From contig NZ_NFLL01000001.1 of the NCBI RefSeq assembly GCF_002160895.1, positions 1-64,000 of the forward strand: a DNA stretch of 64,000 nt, written 5' to 3'. Position 1 is the stretch's first letter; the number at the start of each line of letters is the position of its first letter. Made by a program: the position numbers and the translations under genes. The DNA comes from Faecalibacterium sp. An122 (GTDB lineage: Bacteria > Bacillota > Clostridia > Oscillospirales > Ruminococcaceae). The notes beneath the pieces are model-generated. The model did no database searches and was not told the DNA's origin. It saw only the letters and a program-made list of their open reading frames with translations. This document shows, in pieces, positions 17,149-25,501 of this stretch.

Positions 17149-19545
17149 ATGGACTTTGCAAATCTGTCCCGGCGCCCGGTTCTGGGGCGACAGCGGGACC
17201 GCTTCTGGCTGACGGTGGGGCTGTGCGCTCTGACGGCCGCGCTGATTTTCCTTCCGTTCCAGATCGTGGACGGCGGCTTTTTCCATTATGCAGGCGACTT
17301 CAACGGCCAGCAGATTGGCTTTTACCGCTATATGAACGGCTTTGTCAAGGGCAACGGCTACCCCGACGGCCTGACCTCCGTCAACGGCCAGCAGCTGCCC
17401 ACCAACACCTTCTCCTGGGCCACCGACCTGGGCAGCGGCGTGATGAATGCCTATTCGTTCTACCTGTACGGTTCGCCCTTCTTCTGGCTGTCCACCCTGT
17501 TCCCCCAGAGCTGGCTGCCCTACCTGATGTGCCCGCTGCTGGTGCTCAAGTTTGCGGTGGCGGGCGGCGGCGCCTATCTCTACCTTCGCCGCTACGTGAA
17601 AAACCTGGACTATGCGGTGCTGGGCGCCTGCCTGTACACCTTCTCCGGGTTCGGCATCTACAACATCTTTTTCAACCACTTTATTGATGTGCTGGCCCTG
17701 TTCCCCTGGATGCTCTGGGCCCTGGATGAGTGCATCTACAACCGCAGACATGGGCTGTTCGCCTTCTTTGTGGCCATCAACCTGCTGAACAACTACTTTT
17801 TCTTTGTGGGGCAGGTGGTGTTCCTCATCATCTACTTTGTCTGCAAGGTGACCACCGGGGAAATCAAGCTGACCCCCCGGCTGTTCGCCACCCTGGCCTT
17901 TGAGAGCCTGCTGGGTGTGGCCATGGGATGCCTGCTGGTGTGGCCGGCCTTCCTGTCTCTGATGCAGAACCCCCGCACCACCGACGTGTCCTCGGGCTGG
18001 GGCTTTTTGACCTATTCCAAGGTGCAGCAGTATTTCGCCATCCTGTTCAGCTGGCTGCTGCCCCCCGACTCGCCCTATATCGTCTCCATCTGGTCGGAGG
18101 GAACCATCAAGTGGACCAGCATGACCGCTTACCTGCCCCTGTGCAGCCTGGCGGGTGTGCTGGCCTACTGGCGGGCGCGGCAGGGAGACAGCCGGAAGCG
18201 GATTGTGGCGGTCTGCGCCATTTTCGCCCTGGTGCCGGTGCTGAACAGCGCTTTCTATGCCTTCAATGCCAGCTACTACGCCCGGTGGTACTATATGCCG
18301 GTGCTGATTCTGGCGGCCATGACCATCAACGCCTGGGAGGACCCCGACACCGACCTGGAACGCCCCATCGGGGTCATTGCCTGGCTGATGATGGCAACCC
18401 TGGCCTTCGCCCTGGTGCCGGTGAACAATGGGGAAGACGGCTGGAGCATCGGCGTACTGGAGAACCCCGACCAGTACCTGGCAGTCCTGGGCTTTGGCCT
18501 GGTGGGCCTGGTGATTTACCGCTGGGTGGTGCAGGACCGGGCCCACGAGGGCCGGTTCCGCCAGCGGATGCTGGCCGCCGTGCTGGCCTTCAGCTGCGTG
18601 TTCGGGTGCGTCCATATCGGCATCGGCAAGTTTGGCCAGTGGACCTACGACAGCGACCTGGTGGACCAGTATCAGGCCTCTCTGGACCTGCAGGAGGCCT
18701 TCCCTGAGGGGGACTGGCGGGTGGACACCTACAACGCCCACGACAATCTGGGCCTCTGGATGGACAAGAGCTGCCTGCAGTTCTTTGACAGTACGGTGGC
18801 TCCCAGCATCCTCAGCTTTTACTCCTCCCTGGGCTTCACCCGGGACGTTCGCAGCAACCCCGACGTCTATTATTATGCCCTGCGGGGGCTGCTGAGCGTC
18901 CGGTTTACGGTGATGCCGGAGGACCAGCGGGCCAACTTTGAGGAGGCCGTGGGCCAGGGCTGGACCTACTGGGACACCGTCTCGGGCATGGCGGTCTATG
19001 AAAACGACAACTATCTGCCCATGGGCTTCACCTACGACTACTACGTCAACCAGGATATTCTGGACGAGATGACCACCCAGGACGCCTGCGGCCTGCTGCT
19101 GCGGGCCATCGCCCTGTCGGAGGAGGACATCGAAAAATACGGCCAGTACCTGACCCCGGCCACCGATCACGTCCTGACCGACTTCTCCTATGAGCGGTAC
19201 GTCCAGGACGTGGCCGAACGGCGGGAGACGGCCTGCAGCGATTTCGTGATGACCAATTCCGGCTTCAGCGCCGAGATCCAGCTGGACCGGGAGAATCTGG
19301 TGTTCTTCTCGGTGCCCTACGACGACGGCTTTACCGCCTACGTCAACGGCCAGGAGGCCGAAATCCTCCGGGTGGACAACGGAATGATGGCGGTTCTCTG
19401 TCCCGCCGGGTGGAGCAATATCGACTTTGTCTATTCGCCGGCCGGGCTGTCCCTGAGCCGGACGGTGACTCTGATTGCCATTCCCATCTGGCTGATTTAT
19501 ACCGGCTGGTTCTTCTGGGAGCGGAGAAAGAGCCGCAAGCACTGA
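17149..19545 (+). CDS. YfhO family polytopic membrane protein
   Basis: This 798-residue protein has about 13 hydrophobic segments. It opens with a short cytoplasmic tail and first TM (LTVGLCALTAALIFLPF), then a conserved outside loop with GDFNGQQIGFYRYMNG and TDLGSGVMNAYSFYLYG. A large extracellular beta-rich domain follows the TM core (about 500-770), and a final TM ends in RRKSRKH. YfhO relatives are GT-C-fold proteins linked to glycosylation of lipoteichoic acid or other envelope polymers. The ATG at 17149 with AGAGGAAAG upstream is the only start giving a normal first TM. It is a single-gene unit. Confidence 0.85.
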   Translation: MDFANLSRRPVLGRQRDRFWLTVGLCALTAALIFLPFQIVDGGFFHYAGDFNGQQIGFYRYMNGFVKGNGYPDGLTSVNGQQLPTNTFSWATDLGSGVMNAYSFYLYGSPFFWLSTLFPQSWLPYLMCPLLVLKFAVAGGGAYLYLRRYVKNLDYAVLGACLYTFSGFGIYNIFFNHFIDVLALFPWMLWALDECIYNRRHGLFAFFVAINLLNNYFFFVGQVVFLIIYFVCKVTTGEIKLTPRLFATLAFESLLGVAMGCLLVWPAFLSLMQNPRTTDVSSGWGFLTYSKVQQYFAILFSWLLPPDSPYIVSIWSEGTIKWTSMTAYLPLCSLAGVLAYWRARQGDSRKRIVAVCAIFALVPVLNSAFYAFNASYYARWYYMPVLILAAMTINAWEDPDTDLERPIGVIAWLMMATLAFALVPVNNGEDGWSIGVLENPDQYLAVLGFGLVGLVIYRWVVQDRAHEGRFRQRMLAAVLAFSCVFGCVHIGIGKFGQWTYDSDLVDQYQASLDLQEAFPEGDWRVDTYNAHDNLGLWMDKSCLQFFDSTVAPSILSFYSSLGFTRDVRSNPDVYYYALRGLLSVRFTVMPEDQRANFEEAVGQGWTYWDTVSGMAVYENDNYLPMGFTYDYYVNQDILDEMTTQDACGLLLRAIALSEEDIEKYGQYLTPATDHVLTDFSYERYVQDVAERRETACSDFVMTNSGFSAEIQLDRENLVFFSVPYDDGFTAYVNGQEAEILRVDNGMMAVLCPAGWSNIDFVYSPAGLSLSRTVTLIAIPIWLIYTGWFFWERRKSRKH

Positions 19546-19563
19546 TTTTTCTTCACAAAACAA

Positions 19564-19608
19564 ACGGGCGGCCCCCTGCGGCAAAATGCAGGAGGCCGCC
19601 TGTTTTTA
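19564..19608. terminator. Terminator between YfhO and MATE genes
   Basis: GC-rich arms (ACGGGCGGCC and GGCCGCCTGT, with CTGC/GCAG inside) are followed by TTTTTA on the plus strand and by T-rich sequence on the minus strand. The two genes converge here. Confidence 0.8.
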
Positions 19609-19623
19609 TAGGGAGGCAGCGGG

Positions 19624-20946
19624 TCACCCGGCGGCGCGCCTGGAGCCAACCCGAAGGAGGACGGTGGCCAGCAGGAAGCCGAAGGGCGCGCTGAAGAAAG
19701 ATGCCATGTAGAAGCCGCTGTACCCCAGCGCCGGCACCAGCAGGACGCAGGCCACCAGATCGGAGGCAGTGCCGCCGATGTTGGAGGCCAGATACAGACC
19801 CATCTGCTGGCGGCCCCGGAGGCTGGCCTCCTGCAGGTGTTTCATGGCGGTGAAGGTGTAGACGATGGACTGGCGGCTGAGGAGCAGGGCGCCGTAGCCG
19901 ATGGCGTCCAGATCGTTGGTGAAGAGCCGCAGCAGCGGCCGGGCCAGCAGGATGCAGCTGACCGAGACCGCCAGGGCATAGACCAGCATCATGCCCCGGG
20001 CCTGACGCACGCCGTCCTGAACCCGGTCGTCCTGGTGGGCGGCGGTGTTCTGGGCGATGAAAAAGACCAGGGCCTGGGTGAAACCAAAGACCGGCATCAG
20101 CAGCAGGGTGGACATCTTGCTGGCGCAGGAGAAGCCGGCGATGGCGGTCACGCCGATGCCGCCCAGCAGGCTCTGCTTGACCATGCTGCTGACCGGCCCG
20201 CTGGCCTGCTGGATGGCGTTGGGGGCGGACAGGCGGAAGACATCCCAGCAGTACTGGCGCTCCAGCATGGAAAAGCGGAAAGGCCCCGTCAGCAGGGTGC
20301 GGCGGAGATACCACAGGATGAACACGCAGCCCACCACCTGGGAAAAGGCGGTGGCCCCGGCGGCGCCCACCACCCCGAAGGGGCCCACCAGAGCCAGGTC
20401 CAGCAGGACGTTCAGCACCGAGGTGCCCAGCACCGCAAACAGCGGTGTTTTGGAGTTGCCGCAGCCCATGATGAGCTGCTTGGACAGGTCGTAGATCATC
20501 AGGAAGGGCATGCCCGCCATATAAAAGCGGATGTAGGCCGCCGCCTGAGGCAGGATCTCGGCGGGGGTGTGGATCAGCCGCAGCAGCCATTCGGCGCTGC
20601 CCAGGCCGGCAGCGGTAAGGATCAGGCCGATGACCCCGTCAATGAACAGCAGATTGTAGATGATGGCCGACAGCTGGTCGGGGGAGGAGGTGGGCCGCCG
20701 GGCGGCCAGCAGCAGGCCGCCGCCCAGTTCCATTCCGCCGGAAATAAACATAAAGACCATCAGGGCGGTGGAGGCGTTGGAGACGGCGGCCAGGGCGTTG
20801 GCGTCCAGACACAGGCCGATGATCATGGTGTCGGCCACCGTGTAGAGCTGGGTGGCCACCATGGTCAGGATCACCGGCCCGGCAAAGCGAAGCAGAGCGG
20901 GACGTACCGGCCCGGCCAGAAGATCGCGGTTGGATGCAGCAGACAT
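19624..20946 (-). CDS. MATE family efflux transporter
   Basis: This 440-residue membrane protein has the MATE layout of two six-helix halves. It begins MSAASNRDLLAGPVRPALLRFAGPVILTM and shows the family pattern around TVADTMIIG, while the second half starts near CWDVFRLSAPNAIQQASG. MATE pumps export cationic drugs or metabolites using Na+ or H+. It is divergent from a MerR-type regulator 91 bp away, and its promoter has a 19-bp spacer with a central dyad. The pump is therefore most likely switched on by that regulator when it binds a ligand. Confidence 0.92.
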   Translation of the reverse strand: MSAASNRDLLAGPVRPALLRFAGPVILTMVATQLYTVADTMIIGLCLDANALAAVSNASTALMVFMFISGGMELGGGLLLAARRPTSSPDQLSAIIYNLLFIDGVIGLILTAAGLGSAEWLLRLIHTPAEILPQAAAYIRFYMAGMPFLMIYDLSKQLIMGCGNSKTPLFAVLGTSVLNVLLDLALVGPFGVVGAAGATAFSQVVGCVFILWYLRRTLLTGPFRFSMLERQYCWDVFRLSAPNAIQQASGPVSSMVKQSLLGGIGVTAIAGFSCASKMSTLLLMPVFGFTQALVFFIAQNTAAHQDDRVQDGVRQARGMMLVYALAVSVSCILLARPLLRLFTNDLDAIGYGALLLSRQSIVYTFTAMKHLQEASLRGRQQMGLYLASNIGGTASDLVACVLLVPALGYSGFYMASFFSAPFGFLLATVLLRVGSRRAAG

Positions 20947-20997
20947 AATGGATTCCCTCCGGTTGCAAAATGTGGGGATTTCTGATATCCTGAGCCT

Positions 20998-21028
20998 ATC
21001 ATAAACTATCCAGCAGCTGGACAGTCAA
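20998..21028 (-). promoter_or_regulatory. MerR-type promoter/operator for the MATE gene
   Basis: On the minus strand TTGACT and TATGAT are separated by 19 bp, too far for normal RNA polymerase contact. The spacer is almost wholly a dyad (CTGTCCAGC-T-GCTGGATAG). This is the classic arrangement at which a MerR-family activator untwists DNA to realign the boxes. The regulator gene begins 10 bp away on the other strand, so the site may also repress its own gene. Confidence 0.8.
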
Positions 21029-21037
21029 GGGGGAAAT

Positions 21038-21808
21038 ATGAAAGAGAGCTATCTGCAGGCGGCGGCTTTTGCCGCCCTGGCCGGGGTCAACAAAAAGACT
21101 CTGCACTACTACGATGAAATCGGGCTGTTCCGCCCGGCCTATGTGAACGAAAAAGGCTATCGGTTTTATACGCCCTTCCAGCTGGACCGCCTGGCCCTCA
21201 TCATCACCCTGCGGGACCTGGGGGTGCCGCTGCAGGTGATCCGGGAGTATCTGGGGGAGGGGGATTTGGAGCGGCTGGACCAGATTTTCACCGCCCAGCG
21301 GGAGGAGCTGGACCGGCGAATCGCCCAGCTGGAATCCCGCCGGGCGCTGCTGGAATCCCTCCAGGCCACCAACCGGGATTTTCTCGCGTGGTGCGACAAG
21401 GGCCCCCAGCGCCTTTACCGGCCGGAGGAGCGGATGGCCGTCCTGATGACCCACGAGGAGATGGAGCGGGGAAGCAATATCATCGTCAATTACCTGACCG
21501 ACGGCCCCGGCACCGGGATGTGTGCCGAGGGAGAGAGGCGCTTTCTCTATCAGAAACAGAAAGACGGCCCCATCCGGGTGGAGGCGGGCGACTATCTGTG
21601 CCTGTATGAGACCACCAGCGGGCCGGTGTGCTGGGAGTGGCTGGACAGCCGCCGGAAGCTGCTGCGGGAAGAAGCGGCGGCCCATGGCTGGCAGCTGGAG
21701 GACCGCGCCCTGGTGGAATTCGACGATTTGGCCGCCGCCCAGGAGGCGCCCCGGTCCATTCGGATGCGTATATGTGAAGAGAACTCAACTGAAATTAATC
21801 ACAGGTAA
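21038..21808 (+). CDS. MerR family transcriptional regulator with ligand-binding C-terminus
   Basis: This 256-residue protein has an N-terminal winged helix of MerR type (AALAGVNKKTLHYYDEIGLFRP, wing NEKGYRFYT) and a dimerisation coiled coil (about 75-115). The C-terminal domain of about 140 residues resembles GyrI/BltR-type effector domains (DYLCLYETTSGP). The family binds drugs or metabolites and activates a transporter gene. Its start ATG follows GGGGGAAAT. The divergent MATE gene and the shared 19-bp-spacer operator make that pump the obvious target. The inducer cannot be read from sequence. Confidence 0.88.
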   Translation: MKESYLQAAAFAALAGVNKKTLHYYDEIGLFRPAYVNEKGYRFYTPFQLDRLALIITLRDLGVPLQVIREYLGEGDLERLDQIFTAQREELDRRIAQLESRRALLESLQATNRDFLAWCDKGPQRLYRPEERMAVLMTHEEMERGSNIIVNYLTDGPGTGMCAEGERRFLYQKQKDGPIRVEAGDYLCLYETTSGPVCWEWLDSRRKLLREEAAAHGWQLEDRALVEFDDLAAAQEAPRSIRMRICEENSTEINHR

Positions 21809-21819
21809 AAATTTGTATC

Positions 21820-21847
21820 TTGACTTTACGCCGTTAAAGTGTATAAT
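21820..21847 (+). promoter_or_regulatory. Promoter of the trp T-box transcript
   Basis: TTGACT and a perfect TATAAT are separated by 16 bp. Transcription would start a few bases before stem I of the T-box leader. Confidence 0.75.
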
Positions 21848-21854
21848 GCAATCA

Positions 21855-22132
21855 AACCGATGAGGCGAAAGAGACTCTGGTTGGTGCTCCTTCAGAGAGC
21901 CCGGAATGATGGGAACGGGTGGTGCACGACAGAAGTTATGGGTCGCCGAGGGCCGGGCGAACGGGCGATAAACCCCAGTAGCTTAGGACGGGTGTCTCCC
22001 GTTACAGGGCAGGGGAGTGTTGGCTCCCCGTGAGAGGCTCTGCATGGAAGCAGAGCAAGCAAGGTGGCACCGCAGAATCGTTTTAACCGATCCTGTCCTT
22101 GTGGTCGAACACAGGGACGGGTCGTTTTGTTT
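21855..22132 (+). promoter_or_regulatory. T-box riboswitch, tryptophan-specific
   Basis: The T-box core AGGTGGCACCGC lies at 22062-22073. Stem I is closed by GGCGA (21864-21868) and TCGCC (21943-21947). Aligned by structure with the Met T-box in this window, the specifier codon is TGG at 21939-21941, reading tRNA-Trp. The bulge TGGC would pair with a GCCA end, matching the G discriminator of bacterial tRNA-Trp. A terminator (arms starting CGATCCTGTCC at 22088, T tract after 22122) competes with the antiterminator. Uncharged tRNA-Trp should let transcription continue into trpXYZ. Confidence 0.9.
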
Positions 22133-22137
22133 TAAGA

Positions 22138-22174
22138 GGCCCGTTCCGCAGACAAGGCGGAGCGGGCCTTTTGT
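22138..22174 (+). terminator. Second intrinsic terminator behind the T-box
   Basis: The arms GGCCCGTTCCGC (22138-22149) and GCGGAGCGGGCC (22157-22168) form a 12-bp stem with one G-U pair and a 7-nt loop, followed by TTTTGT. It lies 5 nt after the T-box terminator and 41 bp before trpX, so reading into trpX must pass two terminators. Confidence 0.8.
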
Positions 22175-22214
22175 ATACCGCTCCCAGCCTTCACCCACGA
22201 AAGGAGCTTATACC

Positions 22215-23297
22215 ATGAAACACAGCAAGATGATTTCCCGCCGCAGCTTCCTCCAGGCCGCCGTCTATTCCACCGCTGCCCTGTCCGCCCTGGCCCTGAC
22301 CGGCTGCGGCGCATCCTCCAGCGGGTCCTCTGCAGCCGCAGGGACTTCTTCGGCCGCCGCTTCGGGCGACGTGTACAAGGTGGGCATTGTCAACTATGTG
22401 GATGACGCCTCCCTGAATCAGATTGTGGCCTCTCTGGAGGCCCGGCTGGATGCAGTGGGCGCGGAGCGCGGCGTGACCTTCAACTATGCGGACTACTACT
22501 CCAACGCCCAGGCGGACCAGTCCAACCTGAACCAGATCGGCGCCGACCTGGTGGCAGACGACGTGGACGTGATCGTGGCGGTGGCCACTCCCTCGGCCAC
22601 CACCATGCTGGCCGCCGTGGAGGACACCGATATTCCCGTCATCTACTCGGCCGTCACCGACCCGGTGGGCGCCGGCTTTGACGGGCTGGACAACATCACC
22701 GGTACCTCCGACGCCCTGGACACCAACGCCATCATGAACCTGATCCTGGCAGTCAACCCCGATATCACCCAGATCGGCCTGCTGTATGACCTGGGCCAGG
22801 ATTCCTCCACCCAGGCCATCGCCGACGCCAAGGCGTTCTGCGATGCCAACGACATCTCCTACATCGAAAAGAACGGCACCAACACCGCCGAGGTCCAGAT
22901 GGCTGTGGAAGCCCTGGCCGCCAGCGGGGTGAAAGTGGTGTTCACCCCCACCGACAATACCATCATGACCGCCGAGCTGGCCATCTATGAGACCATGATC
23001 GAGGCGGGCATCCAGCACTACACCGGTGCAGACAGCTTCGCGCTGAACGGCGCATTCATGGGCTACGGCGTGGATTACGTCCAGCTGGGCGAGGCCACCG
23101 CCGACATGGTGGTGGAGCTGCTGTGCGACGGCAAGAGCATCGCGGAGATGCCTTACCGCACCTTTGACAACGGCACCGCCACCCTCAACACCGAGACCTG
23201 CGAGGCCCTGGGCCTGGATGTGGAGGCCGTCAAGGCGGCCTTTGAGCCCTACTGCACCAGCGTGGAGGAGATTACCACCGCTGAGGAGTTTGCCTGA
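22215..23297 (+). CDS. trpX: Tryptophan ABC transporter substrate-binding lipoprotein (TrpX-like)
   Basis: This 360-residue secreted lipoprotein has a signal with a lipobox (LALTGC, Cys about residue 31) and a preceding RRSFLQ, then a Ser/Ala linker and a two-lobed type I binding-protein fold. Blocks such as VGIVNYVDDASLNQIV, VATPSATTMLAA and IPVIYSAVTDPVGAG are those of the ABC_sub_bind family to which TrpX belongs. The ATG has AAAGGAG upstream. It heads an operon with a permease and an ATPase, behind a Trp T-box, which is the best evidence that the ligand is tryptophan or a precursor. Confidence 0.88.
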   Translation: MKHSKMISRRSFLQAAVYSTAALSALALTGCGASSSGSSAAAGTSSAAASGDVYKVGIVNYVDDASLNQIVASLEARLDAVGAERGVTFNYADYYSNAQADQSNLNQIGADLVADDVDVIVAVATPSATTMLAAVEDTDIPVIYSAVTDPVGAGFDGLDNITGTSDALDTNAIMNLILAVNPDITQIGLLYDLGQDSSTQAIADAKAFCDANDISYIEKNGTNTAEVQMAVEALAASGVKVVFTPTDNTIMTAELAIYETMIEAGIQHYTGADSFALNGAFMGYGVDYVQLGEATADMVVELLCDGKSIAEMPYRTFDNGTATLNTETCEALGLDVEAVKAAFEPYCTSVEEITTAEEFA

Positions 23298-23343
23298 TCC
23301 GGCCTCTGTGCCGGGAATCTGAGTGAGGGAGTTTTGAACAAAC

Positions 23344-24294
23344 ATGCTGGCTAGTATTTTTTCCGTCAACGTCCTGCAGTCAGCGCTGGAACTGGGCTGT
23401 ATTTACGCCCTGGTGGCCCTGGCGCTGTTTCTGAGCTATTCCATCCTGAACATCGCGGACCTGTCCACCGACGGCTGCTTTACACTGGGCTGCGCCGTCT
23501 GCTGCCAGGTGGCCGTCACCGGACACCCCTTCCTGGCCCTCTTTGCCGCCATGGCGGCCGGGGTGCTGTCCGGCTTCATCACAGCCTTTCTCCAAACCAA
23601 GCTGGGGGTGGAGAGCATCATGGCCGGCATCATCGTCAACACCGGCCTGTACACCATCAACCTGGCAGTGATGGGCTTCTCGTCCAACATGAGCCTGGTG
23701 AAGGTGGACACGGTCTTTTCCCTCGCCAAAGGGGCGCTGGCCTTTGCAGGCGGCTGGTATCAGCTGCTGCTGGCGGCGATTGTCATTGCCGTCGCCTGCG
23801 CCCTGATGATCTGGTTCTTGGGCACCCGGCTGGGCCTGTCCATTCGGGCCACCGGCGACAATTCCGCCATGGTCCGGGCTTCCAGCATCGACCCGTCCTA
23901 CACCATCATGGTGGGCCTGTGCATTTCGGGCAGCCTGACCGCCCTGTCGGGCGCTCTGCTGGCCCAGTACCAGAAGAGCTGTGACATCAATGTGGGCACC
24001 GGCATGGTGACCATCGCCCTGGCTTCGCTGATCATCGGCGAGACCCTGCTGGGCAAGCGGACCATGGTCTGCCGGGTGCTGGGCGTGGTCTTTGGCAGCT
24101 GCCTGTACCGCTTTATCGTGGCGGTGGCCCTGCGATTTAATGTCCCCGCCGCAGCCATGAAACTGGTGTCCGCCCTGATCGTGGCGGTGGCCATCTCGAT
24201 GCCCGCCATCCGCCAGAAGATCGCCTTTGAAAAGCGCAAACAGGAGGCCCGGGTCCGTCACGCCCAGACCCACGGCAAAAAGGAGGCAGTCTGA
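23344..24294 (+). CDS. trpY: ABC transporter permease (TrpY-like)
   Basis: This 316-residue membrane protein has about eight to nine hydrophobic segments and the LivH-like permease pattern (SYSILNIADLSTDGCFTLG near the N-terminus, GTRLGLSIRATGDNSAMVRA in the cytoplasmic loop). It forms the membrane channel for the substrate delivered by TrpX. It starts 46 bp after trpX and its TGA overlaps the next ATG by one base, so the permease and ATPase are translated together. Substrate is inferred from the upstream Trp T-box. Confidence 0.88.
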   Translation: MLASIFSVNVLQSALELGCIYALVALALFLSYSILNIADLSTDGCFTLGCAVCCQVAVTGHPFLALFAAMAAGVLSGFITAFLQTKLGVESIMAGIIVNTGLYTINLAVMGFSSNMSLVKVDTVFSLAKGALAFAGGWYQLLLAAIVIAVACALMIWFLGTRLGLSIRATGDNSAMVRASSIDPSYTIMVGLCISGSLTALSGALLAQYQKSCDINVGTGMVTIALASLIIGETLLGKRTMVCRVLGVVFGSCLYRFIVAVALRFNVPAAAMKLVSALIVAVAISMPAIRQKIAFEKRKQEARVRHAQTHGKKEAV

Positions 24295-25115
24295 TGCGGA
24301 TGCTGGAAATGAAGGGTGTCCGGAAAACCTTTAATCCGGGCACCGTCAACGAAAAAGTCGCTCTGGCCGGCGTAGATCTGGCCCTGGAAAAAGGCGATTT
24401 CGCCACCATCGTGGGTTCCAACGGCGCCGGCAAATCCACCCTGTTCAACGCCATCACCGGCGGGTTCATCGCCGACGAGGGCTGCATCCTCCTGGGCGGG
24501 GAGGACATCACCTTCACCCCCGAGTTCCGGCGCAGCAAGGTGATCGGCCACCTGTTCCAGGACCCCCTCAAGGGCACCGCCCCCAACATGACCATCGAGG
24601 AAAACCTGGCCCTGGCCTATCTGCGGGCGGGCACCGCCCAGCGGGCCTATTTCTCCCGCATCTCCCGCAAGGATAAAGAGTTCTTCCGGGAGCGGCTGTC
24701 CCTGCTGGGGATGGGCCTGGAAGACCGGATGAAACAGCCGGTGGGCCTTTTGTCGGGCGGCCAGCGCCAGGCCCTGACCCTGCTGATGGCTACCCTGGTG
24801 ACCCCCAAGCTGCTGCTGCTGGACGAACACACGGCGGCCCTGGACCCGGCCACCGCCGACAAGGTCCTGGAAATGACCCGCAGCATTGTGGCCGAAAAGC
24901 AGATCACCTGCCTGATGGTGACCCACAATATGCACCAGGCCCTGGAGCTGGGCAACCGCACCCTGATGATGAACGGCGGACGGATCGTCTTTGACGTTCA
25001 GGGCGAGGAGCGCAGCAAGATGACGGTGGATGACCTGCTGGAACGCTTCCGCCAGAGCGCCGGCGAGGAGCTGGACAACGACCGCATCCTGCTGAGCAAG
25101 GTGGAAAAGCAGTAA
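24294..25115 (+). CDS. trpZ: ABC transporter ATP-binding protein (TrpZ-like)
   Basis: This 273-residue ATPase has Walker A GSNGAGKST, Q-loop in HLFQDPLKG, signature LLSGGQRQAL, Walker B KLLLLDEHTAALDP and switch His in VTHNMHQAL. It drives uptake through the adjacent permease. The C-terminal part (about 225-273) is a short extension typical of LivG/F-type ATPases. It ends the T-box-controlled operon; a strong terminator follows 12 bp later. Confidence 0.92.
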   Translation: MRMLEMKGVRKTFNPGTVNEKVALAGVDLALEKGDFATIVGSNGAGKSTLFNAITGGFIADEGCILLGGEDITFTPEFRRSKVIGHLFQDPLKGTAPNMTIEENLALAYLRAGTAQRAYFSRISRKDKEFFRERLSLLGMGLEDRMKQPVGLLSGGQRQALTLLMATLVTPKLLLLDEHTAALDPATADKVLEMTRSIVAEKQITCLMVTHNMHQALELGNRTLMMNGGRIVFDVQGEERSKMTVDDLLERFRQSAGEELDNDRILLSKVEKQ

Positions 25116-25127
25116 ATACAGAAACAA

Positions 25128-25187
25128 AATTCCCCGGCGAGTGCCCCCGCAGAAAAGCGGGCGGATCATTCGCCGGGGAATTTTTGT
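25128..25187. terminator. Terminator between trpZ and the small unknown gene
   Basis: Arms AATTCCCCGGCGA and TCGCCGGGGAATT, with an inner stem CCCGC/GCGGG, are followed by TTTTTG on the plus strand. The symmetric A/T ends mean it can act on both strands for the convergent genes. Confidence 0.85.
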
Positions 25188-25196
25188 TTGGACAGC

Positions 25197-25430
25197 TTAC
25201 TTCACGTACTCGATGGTGTACTCGAAGCCGTACTCCTCCTGGAGCTTCTTGACCTCGGGCTCACAGTCCTCGATGAAGGTGGGAGCGTAGACCGAAGCGC
25301 CGTTGTGGGCCTTCTTGTAGTCCTCGACGATCTGGGTCAGCTTGGCCCAGCCTTCGCTGGCCTTGGCCTGATCGACGCTGTCGGGGAAGTTGATGATGAA
25401 TTCGCGATGCTGCGGAATACGAGCTTTCAT
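25197..25430 (-). CDS. Small unknown soluble protein
   Basis: This 77-residue acidic protein starts MKARIPQHREFIINFP and has a helical middle (SEGWAKLTQIVEDYKKAHN) and a C-terminal EYGFEYTIEYVK. The ATG has AAGGAG just upstream; the longer frame has no ribosome site and overlaps tatD. There is no signal peptide, membrane segment or metal motif. It lies 71 bp after tatD with no terminator between, so it is probably the last gene of the metG operon. I do not recognise the family. Confidence 0.75.
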   Translation of the reverse strand: MKARIPQHREFIINFPDSVDQAKASEGWAKLTQIVEDYKKAHNGASVYAPTFIEDCEPEVKKLQEEYGFEYTIEYVK

Positions 25431-25501
25431 AAGACAATCTCCTTTGTTTCTGACAATGAAATACATCAGCAGCCGGCGGGCCGGCCGCGGGTCAGTGGGT
25501 T

